In this document: positions 1 to 5,001 of the stretch, in pieces | How positions within the stretch are numbered: the first letter of the stretch is position 1 | Layout of the letters: each line of letters starts with the position of its first letter | Program-made: the position numbers and the translations under genes | Notes under the pieces: model-generated | Told to the model about the DNA's origin: nothing | Database searches by the model: none | What the model saw: only the letters and a program-made list of their open reading frames with translations | From: Methylovirgula sp. | GTDB taxonomy: Bacteria > Pseudomonadota > Alphaproteobacteria > Rhizobiales > Beijerinckiaceae | Length of the DNA: 6,965 nt | Assembly: GCA_025356505.1 (NCBI GenBank) | Contig: JANXSV010000248.1 | Location: 1-6,965 of the forward strand | Reading direction: 5' to 3'

Positions 1-619
1 GTATTCCGGGATTGGCCCCGAAATTGGCTGCATAAATCCGATTGTAGGATGAGTTGATCGCCAAGCCGAAATATTGCGCTCCGTCTTTCGACTGGTCCAA
101 AACCTTGAGCGCTTCGCTAGCGCGATCAAAACCGCCGTCGGCGCGCTTTCGTTCTGTCCATGCTGAAATGATACCGCCATCACTGGCAAACAAAAACTTC
201 GCCGGAGCGGTTATCGGCTCAGCTCCCGCAAGGGTCTGAGTGATTATGAAACTGTCTTTACTGTCGCTAAAAACCGTGCCCGTGGCGTGGCGATCATCGC
301 CGCCCACCGGAAGCGCGACGCTCTTCAGTTTGTCTTGAAACAGGATGCGGAATTTTTCATCGCTAGCAGAGCTAACATCTCCGACATATTCGTAACTGAC
401 ATCTTTGGCGGTGACCCAAAAATGTCCACCCGCACCCTTTGGGCGAATGGCGATTCCCCAAGCATCGACCATTTTATCTTCGCGATTATAGCTTGGCGAA
501 TATTTGGCATTATTGGCCACGAGGTTCCCGACGCTATAATTATTTGCTCTTTGCGGCTCACTCGCAAACAAATACGAAGAATACAGTAGTATAAAAGCAA
601 TTGCGGTGGCAGTTTTCAT
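1..619 (-). CDS. TIGR03118-like exported protein, N-terminal part (runs off left edge)
   Basis: The minus strand is open from an ATG at 619 to the window edge, giving 206 codons without a stop; the C-terminus is missing. GGAG lies 6 nt before the ATG (AATTGGAGTTAATC-ATG), which supports this start. Residues 1-19 look like a signal peptide: a Lys, then a hydrophobic run, with a likely cut after LFA. Motifs match my memory of the TIGR03118 family, a beta-propeller-like group of unknown function: NLVANN at 32-37, DAWGIAIRP at 52-60, FWVTA at 67-71, PAKFLFASDGGIISAW at 139-154 and GLAIN...IYAANF at 185-200. Full-length members usually have about 350-400 residues, so roughly half is present. The gene is separated by 206 bp from the deacetylase upstream on the same strand and has its own promoter candidate, so it is probably transcribed alone. 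Export is likely; the biochemical role is unknown. Confidence 0.8.
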   Translation of the reverse strand, partial: MKTATAIAFILLYSSYLFASEPQRANNYSVGNLVANNAKYSPSYNREDKMVDAWGIAIRPKGAGGHFWVTAKDVSYEYVGDVSSASDEKFRILFQDKLKSVALPVGGDDRHATGTVFSDSKDSFIITQTLAGAEPITAPAKFLFASDGGIISAWTERKRADGGFDRASEALKVLDQSKDGAQYFGLAINSSYNRIYAANFGANPGI

Positions 620-825
620 GATTAACTCCAATTTTGCGTAATTTTAAAATATGCAAAAATCGGATTTAAAGTCAATAATCTGAAGAAAAATGATAATAAT
701 TCTAAAATACACGAATTATATCACTTAAAAAAATTCTAAAGTGAATTTACATTGTATTTATTCTAAATAAATTCATCGGAATTCTGGATGTTATTCTCGC
801 AGCTTAGCGGCGGCTTAGGCTTGCC
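620..825. other. AT-rich intergenic region with repeated ATTCTAAA motifs
   Basis: This spacer lies between the stop of the deacetylase (826) and the start of the TIGR03118-like gene (619), both on the minus strand. It is strikingly AT-rich between about 630 and 780 compared with its neighbours. ATTCTAAA occurs three times in the same orientation (699-706, 733-740, 760-767). No convincing ORF is present. I found no clear terminator hairpin after the deacetylase stop; GCTTAG occurs twice near 811-827 but as a direct, not inverted, repeat. Confidence 0.6.
646..675 (-). promoter_or_regulatory. Candidate sigma-70 promoter of the TIGR03118-like gene
   Basis: Read on the minus strand, TTGACT (670-675, five of six matches to TTGACA) is followed after 18 nt by TATTTT (646-651, four of six matches to TATAAT). 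The -10 box ends 26 nt before the ATG at 619, leaving room for a short leader with the GGAG ribosome-binding site. The region is AT-rich, so chance matches are likely. Confidence 0.4.
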
Positions 826-1656
826 TTACATGCCCAGCCTGTTCATGGTGCGCTCGGTTTCTGACTGCCATCCGCTTGGGGCAGGGCGTGTCATCGCCGT
901 CCCGCCGGACGCCTCAATATGCACGACTTTGTAGCCGCGCAGCTTTAGCTGCCGTAAAAACGCCGGAAGCATTTTTGCCGTTTGCATCTTCGTATCGTGA
1001 AAAAGAATGATGCCGCGCTTCTGCACCTCAAGACGCTGCAGAATCAGAGCCAGTTCGGCCTCCGGCGTCATCACGTTCCAGTCCGAAGCCCATATATCCG
1101 TGCCGAAGACGGCGATCTTGCGCGTCTTGAGCCAATCATTCAAAGCCGGGCTATCGCCAAACCCCGGATAGCGAAAAAACGGCACCCGGGGCTCGGCGGC
1201 AGACGCGCCGTAAGCCGCCATGTCATCAGCCGTGAATCCACGGTTTACATCCGCCTGCGCCGCTTCATAGCTTAAACTGCGCAAAGTTTTGGCAGGATGG
1301 CTGAAGCTGTGATGCCCAACCGTGTGCCCTTCAGCCACTTCACGTTTAAGGAGTGCCGGAGAGGCCGCAGAGTTGCGGCCAATGACGAAAAATGTTGCGT
1401 GCACACATTCCGCTGCCAGAGCATTTAAAATCAGCGGCGTGGTCGCGGGCCAAGGGCCATCATCAAAAGTCAGAACCACTTCGTGGTCCGCCAATGCCAA
1501 ACTGGCCGGATATGTCTTTAAGCCGACCTTGGTCCCCCCAACGGTGCCAACTTGCAAAGTGCGCTCTGTGCCAAGTTCGGCCTGGGTGCAGGCGTAACCT
1601 GCGGAGCTCAAACAAGCACCCGTTATCAGGGCGAGTGCTGTTATTTTGAAATTCAT
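826..1656 (-). CDS. Exported polysaccharide deacetylase (NodB homology domain, CE4 family)
   Basis: The 276-aa product has the complete motif set of carbohydrate esterase family 4, metal-dependent enzymes that remove acetyl groups from GlcNAc polymers such as peptidoglycan or chitin-like chains. Motif 1 is TFDDGP (63-68; D65 catalytic base, D66 metal ligand). Motif 2 is HHSFSHP (115-121; H116 and H120 metal ligands). Motif 3 is FRYPGFG (161-167). Motif 4 is around SDW (191-193), and motif 5 is ILFHD (217-221; H220). Residues 1-22 form a signal peptide, probably cut after GYA; the following Cys is not in a good lipobox, so a periplasmic or secreted enzyme is more likely than a lipoprotein. The start codon has only a weak GAG about 9 nt upstream. 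About 30 residues follow the NodB fold with no recognised domain. Substrate cannot be told from sequence. It diverges from the methyltransferase-like gene at 1866. Confidence 0.92.
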   Translation of the reverse strand: MNFKITALALITGACLSSAGYACTQAELGTERTLQVGTVGGTKVGLKTYPASLALADHEVVLTFDDGPWPATTPLILNALAAECVHATFFVIGRNSAASPALLKREVAEGHTVGHHSFSHPAKTLRSLSYEAAQADVNRGFTADDMAAYGASAAEPRVPFFRYPGFGDSPALNDWLKTRKIAVFGTDIWASDWNVMTPEAELALILQRLEVQKRGIILFHDTKMQTAKMLPAFLRQLKLRGYKVVHIEASGGTAMTRPAPSGWQSETERTMNRLGM

Positions 1657-1865
1657 AGGTCACTCGCAGTTTTTGATCGAAACCGATGCGTTAACAATTG
1701 AAAAAAGAATGGTTCAAACATCATGATTCACAGCAAAAGTTCAGTAACCACAATGCCAATACTCAAACAAAAGAGGGCGATTTCGTGGAGTTGGAAAGTG
1801 TCGTTAACTAAATCAGGCTATCGTGAACAGTAGAGCAGATTGATTTCAGCTATAGGTTCGTAAAC
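1657..1865. other. Divergent intergenic spacer between deacetylase and methyltransferase genes
   Basis: This 209-bp spacer must hold promoters for both flanking genes because they point away from each other. CGTTAAC occurs twice (about 1689-1695 and 1802-1808), and a perfect 8-bp palindrome ATCATGAT sits at 1720-1727. I could not identify a -35/-10 pair on either strand that I would defend, and I see no ORF or RNA gene in it. Confidence 0.5.
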
Positions 1866-2432
1866 ATGATGATAAGCATTACCACAATACCTAAACGCTA
1901 TTTAGGCTATTTTTGGAGCCGTTTGACGCAAGATTTGCAATTTTCGCGCATATTTTTTGTAGATCTGGTCGCAGATTTGGCCTTCATGTCAACGGCGATG
2001 TTTTACGTGGTCAGCTATGAAGTGCCTCTTGATCAGCGCTGGGATGATTTCGCAGTCATCGCGTTGGCGGTGCTCCTTCAGGTTGGCAAGATCATCGCCG
2101 TCATAGACCTTGAAAAACGTGGTGGCGATGCGCGTCAGTTCTACGGCTCCGACGCGCTGGTCACCAGCGGCCTTTTCGGCATGAGCCGCAACCCGACTTA
2201 TTTCATAACCATGATGCAGAGCGGCTTGTTGGCCATTCTGCTCATCCTACTGGCTTCAAACCCGCCCTTCTTGCACTTCGGGCTATTTATGGGGCCGCTG
2301 ATCTTCATTCTGCACTTCCTCGCGATTGATACTCTCATCATTCCGAATGAAGAGGCGGCGTTGAAGGCTGCGCATCCGCGTGAATTTGCCGAATACACCA
2401 AGCAAGTCCGCCGTTGGATTGGCAGATACTAA
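1866..2432 (+). CDS. Integral membrane methyltransferase-like protein (isoprenylcysteine carboxyl methyltransferase / phospholipid methyltransferase family)
   Basis: The 188-aa product has hydrophobic segments near residues 28-50, 62-82, 112-131 and 136-158, which suggests four or five membrane helices in the inner membrane. The C-terminal half matches the ICMT/PEMT fold. LVTSGLFGMSRNPTYF (98-113) corresponds to the family signature 'L-x-T-x-G-[PL]-[FY]-x-x-[ST]-R-[HN]-P-x-Y'. It is followed by EE (162-163) and HPREFAEYTKQVRRWI (170-185), corresponding to the closing 'E-E-x-x-L ... Y-x-x-Y-x-x-x-V-x-R-[WF]' motif. These parts bind S-adenosylmethionine in characterised relatives; the methyl acceptor of bacterial members is mostly unknown. 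Two ATG codons are adjacent (1866 and 1869), with a weak AGG at 1854-1856. A terminator follows, so it appears monocistronic. The family assignment is good, but substrate (lipid or other) is open. Confidence 0.82.
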   Translation: MMISITTIPKRYLGYFWSRLTQDLQFSRIFFVDLVADLAFMSTAMFYVVSYEVPLDQRWDDFAVIALAVLLQVGKIIAVIDLEKRGGDARQFYGSDALVTSGLFGMSRNPTYFITMMQSGLLAILLILLASNPPFLHFGLFMGPLIFILHFLAIDTLIIPNEEAALKAAHPREFAEYTKQVRRWIGRY

Positions 2433-2454
2433 AAGCCACACTCATCGCGGCTTG

Positions 2455-2494
2455 AAGTCCAGAACCCACAAGTCCAGAAGTCCCAAATCCAGCC
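2455..2494. repeat. Imperfect 15-bp tandem repeat, about 2.7 copies
   Basis: AAGTCCAGAACCCAC (2455-2469) is followed by AAGTCCAGAAGTCCC (2470-2484) and a partial third unit AAATCCAGCC (2485-2494). The third unit is also the left arm of the terminator stem, so the array runs straight into the hairpin. Confidence 0.6.
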
Positions 2495-2515
2495 TCGACG
2501 GCTGGATTTGCTTTT
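2484..2515 (+). terminator. Intrinsic terminator of the methyltransferase-like gene
   Basis: CAAATCCAGCC (2484-2494) pairs perfectly with GGCTGGATTTG (2500-2510) around a TCGAC loop, giving an 11-bp stem. It is followed by C and four T residues (2512-2515). It starts 51 nt after the stop codon at 2432 and precedes the next plus-strand gene, as expected for a Rho-independent terminator. Confidence 0.8.
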
Positions 2516-2538
2516 AATGTGCCGATTTCATTCGTAAA

Positions 2539-2546
2539 TTAACCAT
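2539..2546 (+). promoter_or_regulatory. CtrA-like half-site TTAACCAT upstream of the GH25 gene
   Basis: TTAACCAT is a perfect match to the 8-bp form of the CtrA recognition sequence known from Caulobacter and relatives. The second TTAA expected after 7 nt in the full site is absent. It lies 83 nt before the lysozyme ATG. A single 8-mer can occur by chance. Confidence 0.35.
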
Positions 2547-2590
2547 TATTGCGCATGCTAGTGCCGGTGCGGCCCGCTTCGCCGCGCAAT

Positions 2591-2603
2591 TAACGAATCG
2601 TTA
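2591..2603. promoter_or_regulatory. Perfect 6-1-6 palindrome TAACGA-A-TCGTTA, possible operator
   Basis: The inverted repeat TAACGA/TCGTTA with one central base lies 26 nt before the lysozyme ATG at 2629, where a promoter would be expected. It is not followed by a T-run and is too short for a terminator, so a dimeric repressor or activator site is the better guess. No regulator family is recognised from the sequence. Confidence 0.4.
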
Positions 2604-2628
2604 CAAATTTGTTTCTATTTTGACGCGC

Positions 2629-3372
2629 ATGACTGACATTACTTCGATCTTCTCTTTCAAATCTCTAGCTGCGGGTGCCTTGGCGCTGCTTGCTTCCGCG
2701 TGCTCGACATATGACCGGGATAATTTTCCGAAAGCTTCGGATTTCCCGATCCACGGCATAGATGTCTCAAAATATCAGGGCGATATCGATTGGAACGCAG
2801 TCAAGGCCAGTGGCGTGCGCTTCGCATGGATCAGAGCCACCGAAGGCGGCGACAATGCCGATGAGAAGTTCATGCAAAACTGGCAGGGCGCGAAGGCAGC
2901 GGGAATTCCGCACGGCGCCTATCATTTCGTATATTGGTGCCGCAGCCCGATGGAACAGATCAACTGGTTTAAGGCGCATGCCCCCGTTGAAGAGGATTCG
3001 CTGCCGCCCGTACTTGATGTGGAACTGACCCCCGGGTCGAAATCCTGTCCCCGCGTGTTAAATATGGAGCAGGTTCACAGCGAAATGCGCGAAATGCTCA
3101 ATGAGATGGAGCGCTATTACGGCAAACGTCCGGTGATTTACTCCACAGTCGATTTCCATCAAGGCATCCTCGACGGCGATTATTTCACCGAATATCCGAT
3201 GTGGGTGCGCAGCACAAAATATTATCCCACAGTCAAATATAAGCAGCGTCGCTGGACGTTCTGGCAGTATCAATCAGACGCCTATATCCCCGGCATTGTC
3301 GGAAAGGTTGACCGCAACGCTTTCTTCGGCACCGAGCAACAGTGGCAAGCTTTTATGCAGGGTAACAAATAG
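2629..3372 (+). CDS. GH25 lysozyme-like lipoprotein (muramidase)
   Basis: The 247-aa product has a glycoside hydrolase family 25 domain from about residue 43 to the end. This family cleaves the MurNAc-GlcNAc bond of peptidoglycan. Signature pieces are GIDVSKYQGDIDW (43-55), IRATEGG (68-74), HGAYHF (95-100), PPVLDVELT (126-134; D130 and E132 are the expected catalytic acids), PVIYST (168-173), FWQYQSD (211-217) and VDRNAF (227-232). Cys104 and Cys140 could form a disulfide. Residues 1-25 are a signal peptide ending ASAC, a near-canonical lipobox with Cys25, so a periplasmic lipoprotein is likely. Neither the ATG at 2629 nor an in-frame TTG at 2620 (three residues longer) has a Shine-Dalgarno sequence; I prefer the ATG. 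The gene is flanked by a terminator upstream and a stem-loop downstream, so it is probably transcribed alone. A role in wall turnover is likely. Confidence 0.9.
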   Translation: MTDITSIFSFKSLAAGALALLASACSTYDRDNFPKASDFPIHGIDVSKYQGDIDWNAVKASGVRFAWIRATEGGDNADEKFMQNWQGAKAAGIPHGAYHFVYWCRSPMEQINWFKAHAPVEEDSLPPVLDVELTPGSKSCPRVLNMEQVHSEMREMLNEMERYYGKRPVIYSTVDFHQGILDGDYFTEYPMWVRSTKYYPTVKYKQRRWTFWQYQSDAYIPGIVGKVDRNAFFGTEQQWQAFMQGNK

Positions 3373-3377
3373 TTAAC

Positions 3378-3400
3378 AGTCATGCGTAAATTGCATGGCT
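3378..3400 (+). terminator. Stem-loop just after the lysozyme gene, weak terminator candidate
   Basis: AGTCATGC (3378-3385) pairs with GCATGGCT (3393-3400), with one G-T wobble, around a 7-nt loop. It starts 6 nt after the stop at 3372. There is no immediate T-run, so it may be an mRNA 3'-end structure rather than a true intrinsic terminator. Confidence 0.4.
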
Positions 3401-3420
3401 GAATCTCAATAATACCTCTT

Positions 3421-3446
3421 TTGTGCAGCGCACAATGAGCTATATT
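3421..3446 (+). promoter_or_regulatory. Promoter region of the DUF1127 gene with TTGTGC-AGC-GCACAA palindrome
   Basis: A perfect inverted repeat TTGTGC (3421-3426) / GCACAA (3430-3435) with a 3-nt centre lies just before TATATT (3441-3446, five of six matches to a -10 box). The palindrome would cover roughly the -35 to -20 region, typical of an operator. Its TGC-N3-GCA core resembles sites described for PhaR-type regulators of polyhydroxyalkanoate genes, but this comparison is from memory. The -10 box is 73 nt before the start codon. Confidence 0.45.
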
Positions 3447-3485
3447 AGACTTGAGTTTAGGGAAAAGGAAACGTCTCCACCGAAG

Positions 3486-3501
3486 GCTTGAAGAAACAAG
3501 C
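3486..3501 (+). other. Small stem-loop in the DUF1127 mRNA leader
   Basis: GCTTG (3486-3490) pairs with CAAGC (3497-3501) around an A-rich 6-nt loop, ending 7 nt before the GGAG ribosome-binding site at 3509-3512. The stem is short and may be chance. Confidence 0.25.
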
Positions 3502-3519
3502 AAAATACGGAGATGAGTT

Positions 3520-3702
3520 ATGAATTTGACACATATATTTGAACAACTGAAGCGCAATCGCGCACTGCGCGCCGAACGCAATCGCATCTGGGCTGAACTG
3601 AAGTCTATGGACAACCGCGATCTCGCCGATCTCAACATCAGCTCTGCCGACTTCGACACAATGGTCGCTCAGCACATGAGCAAAGTTGCGGCTGGCCTCT
3701 AA
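3520..3702 (+). CDS. DUF1127 small protein (YjiS-like)
   Basis: The 60-aa product is basic in its N-terminal half (KRNRALRAERNR at 11-22) and carries the DUF1127 core WAELKSMDNRDLADLNIS at 24-41 followed by ADF. The usual family pattern is 'L-x-x-L-[DS]-D-R-x-L-x-D-[IL]-G-[IL]-x-R'; here the GI-x-R part reads NISS, a moderate divergence. Family proteins are 40-70 aa and common in alphaproteobacteria. In Rhodobacter one member (CcaF1) is an RNA-binding protein tied to stress response, and in Agrobacterium members affect growth phase and phosphate physiology. GGAG at 3509-3512, 7 nt before the ATG, is an excellent ribosome-binding site, which suggests strong expression. Its stop overlaps the stop of the convergent ORF at 3699. 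The precise target is not predictable. Confidence 0.85.
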   Translation: MNLTHIFEQLKRNRALRAERNRIWAELKSMDNRDLADLNISSADFDTMVAQHMSKVAAGL

Positions 3703-3968
3703 AACCAATCCACCCTAATGATGCCCCGGGCTTTGTCCCGGGGCTCGTTGACGACAGCGGCTAATGCCGCCCGCATTGCGGAAATATTCGCCAAGCCTTG
3801 ATTCAATTTGTTATAGGCCGCCGGCAAATTATTGATGTTAATGGGCAAATCTAAAGCTAACTCGCCCATTAGGCCCTGTACACCCGGTTCGGCAAAGTCG
3901 ATAGTGCGACAAAAATTCCCGGTCGGCAGGGCGGCGGGGTGGACGACATCAAGATAGTCAGGCCCCAT
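3699..3968 (-). CDS. Unrecognised 89-aa ORF overlapping the end of pdxA
   Basis: I do not recognise this product. The ATG at 3968 overlaps the pdxA TGA by 11 nt and has AGGGG about 7 nt upstream, so translation coupled to pdxA is possible. The ORF fills the whole gap to the DUF1127 gene and its TAG overlaps the opposite TAA. No signal peptide, membrane helix or known motif is visible. Residues 1-50 look like ordinary coding sequence (LDVVHPAALPTGNF, EPGVQGLMGELALDLP). The last 15 codons run through the GC-rich palindrome at 3723-3744, which is unusual for a conserved gene. An in-frame ATG at 4013 inside pdxA is a less likely start. It could be a real small protein, a remnant of a larger gene, or a chance ORF. 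Confidence 0.35.
   Translation of the reverse strand: MGPDYLDVVHPAALPTGNFCRTIDFAEPGVQGLMGELALDLPININNLPAAYNKLNQGLANISAMRAALAAVVNEPRDKARGIIRVDWF
3723..3781. repeat. Cluster of three stem-loops, the first a strong GC-rich palindrome
   Basis: GCCCCGGG (3723-3730) pairs perfectly with CCCGGGGC (3737-3744) around CTTTGT. GCGGC (3757-3761) pairs with GCCGC (3766-3770) around TAAT. CCGC (3771-3774) pairs with GCGG (3778-3781) around ATT. The first hairpin begins 21 nt after the DUF1127 stop and could end that transcript, but neither side has a T-run. GC-rich CCCGGG-type palindromes of this form are often dispersed between genes in alphaproteobacteria, so it may be a REP-like repeat unit. Only one copy is present in this window. 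Confidence 0.5.
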
Positions 3969-4947
3969 AAAGACCCCTGTGTTTGACCAGCAGAACCGCC
4001 TGTTTATAGGCATATATCAGAGAGTTAGCATCTGCCGTGCCTGTTCCGGCAATGTCAAATGCGGTGCCATGATCAACCGAAGTGCGCACAAAAGGCAGCC
4101 CGATTGTGACATTTACCCCGTTCTCTATGCCAAGATATTTGACCGGAATCAGACCTTGATCGTGGTATTGCGCCACAACAATATCAAACTCACCCTTTTT
4201 CGCCCGCATAAACACCGTATCGCCCGGATAAGGGCCGGATGCATTGAGGCCTTGCGCTCTGGCATCGGCAATGGCGGGGGCAATTTCGTCGGCGTCTTCA
4301 TCGCCAAACATCCTGCCTTCGCCTGCGTGGGGATTGAGCCCCGCCACAGCAATACGGGCGTTTTCAATGCCATAGGCGGCGCAGGCCTGTGCTGCGAGCC
4401 CGATAGTTTTGAGCACGCGCGCCCGCGTGACCAAACTTATGGCTTGCTTCAAGGACACATGGATGCTGACCAGAATGACCTTGATGTGCTCATTTGCCAA
4501 CATCATAGCAAAGTCAGAAGTACCTGATTTATCAGCTAATATCTCCGTGTGGCCGGGATATTTAATACCGGCGGCCTTGAGGGACTCTTTAGCAATGGGC
4601 GCGGTAACGATGCCGGAGATTTGCCCTCGATTCGCAAGTTCAATCGCATCCACAACATAATCATATGCGGCCTGACCGGCGCGTGCATCGACTTTTCCAT
4701 ACGCCATATCAGGGGGAAGGTGACTTCCCTCTATGAGATTGATGCGCTCTGGCAAAAAGACCGCATCCTGAGGGGATTTTATGCTGAAAATTTGCTGGTT
4801 TAGCTTTAGCCGCGTGAGCGCCTGTTGCAAGCGCCCCGCATCTCCGATGACGAGGGCCTCGGCGTCAGGCAGGGCAGCGAAGAATTTAGCGACAATTTCG
4901 GGGCCGATGCCACACGGATCCCCCATTGTTATGGCAAGCGGAGTCAT
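3958..4947 (-). CDS. pdxA: 4-hydroxythreonine-4-phosphate dehydrogenase PdxA
   Basis: PdxA oxidises 4-phosphohydroxy-L-threonine with NAD; the product decarboxylates to the aminoketone that PdxJ condenses into pyridoxine 5'-phosphate (DXP-dependent vitamin B6 pathway, cytosol). The 329-aa length is normal. The start is set by TPLAITMGDPCGIGPE (2-17), the family N-terminal signature; residue 12 is Cys where Ala is usual. Predicted metal-binding His residues are all present: PGHTE (H133), NPHAGE (H207) and QYHDQG (H262). VDHGTAFDIAGTG (291-303) is the conserved C-terminal substrate/NAD loop. The frame is open further upstream (to 5160), but that part overlaps selO and lacks family features. The ATG at 4947 has no good Shine-Dalgarno of its own; a strong one sits at 4988-4994 before a short ORF whose stop overlaps this ATG. 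The usual partner ksgA/rsmA is not next to it here. Confidence 0.95.
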   Translation of the reverse strand: MTPLAITMGDPCGIGPEIVAKFFAALPDAEALVIGDAGRLQQALTRLKLNQQIFSIKSPQDAVFLPERINLIEGSHLPPDMAYGKVDARAGQAAYDYVVDAIELANRGQISGIVTAPIAKESLKAAGIKYPGHTEILADKSGTSDFAMMLANEHIKVILVSIHVSLKQAISLVTRARVLKTIGLAAQACAAYGIENARIAVAGLNPHAGEGRMFGDEDADEIAPAIADARAQGLNASGPYPGDTVFMRAKKGEFDIVVAQYHDQGLIPVKYLGIENGVNVTIGLPFVRTSVDHGTAFDIAGTGTADANSLIYAYKQAVLLVKHRGLYGA

Positions 4948-4985
4948 GACAAGTGGACTCTTGCAACCGGAACCGTGCGCATCAT
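4944..4985 (-). CDS. Putative 12-13 aa leader peptide translationally coupled to pdxA
   Basis: AAAGGAG (4988-4994, read on the minus strand) is followed by two consecutive ATG codons at 4985 and 4982; the second has ideal spacing (5 nt). The reading frame is MMRTVPVARVHLS and stops at TGA (4944-4946), which overlaps the pdxA ATG as ATGA. This arrangement fits a leader ORF feeding ribosomes into pdxA by termination-reinitiation. The main alternative is that a single-base error or indel separates the true PdxA N-terminus from its start: a fused product would read ...RVHLS-TPLAITMGDP, which is also plausible for PdxA. No regulatory codon run or attenuator hairpin is visible. Confidence 0.4.
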   Translation of the reverse strand: MMRTVPVARVHLS

Positions 4986-4987
4986 TT

Positions 4988-4994
4988 CTCCTTT
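4988..4994 (-). promoter_or_regulatory. Strong Shine-Dalgarno (AAAGGAG) upstream of the pdxA leader ORF
   Basis: It is the best ribosome-binding sequence on this strand near pdxA but lies 40 nt from the pdxA ATG and directly before the ATG pair at 4982-4985. It therefore decides the start of the short ORF, or of PdxA itself if the sequence has a frameshift. Confidence 0.6.
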
Positions 4995-5001
4995 GTGATA
5001 A

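Noticed and set aside
54..600. Plus-strand ORFs of 61 and 100 codons and an overlapping minus-strand ORF at 325-600.
   Set aside because: They are shadows of the TIGR03118-like gene, whose frame has a signal peptide, ribosome-binding site and family motifs.
808..829. Possible terminator hairpin after the deacetylase stop, around AGCTTAGCGGCGGCTTAGGCT.
   Set aside because: The two GCTTAG copies are direct, not inverted, and do not form a stem.
1671..1730. Possible CtrA full site (TTAA-N7-TTAA) around GTTAAC at 1690.
   Set aside because: Seven bases after TTAA the sequence is AAAA, so the second half is missing.
2620..2628. In-frame TTG at 2620 as the start of the lysozyme gene.
   Set aside because: It adds only three residues, has no Shine-Dalgarno, and the ATG at 2629 gives an equally good signal peptide. 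It cannot be excluded.
491..3796. A 15-bp sequence, GCTTGGCGAATATTT at 491-505, recurs in inverted orientation at 3782-3796.
   Set aside because: It lies inside a coding region at one end, the flanks do not extend the match, and a single 15-bp match in a 7-kb window is compatible with chance.
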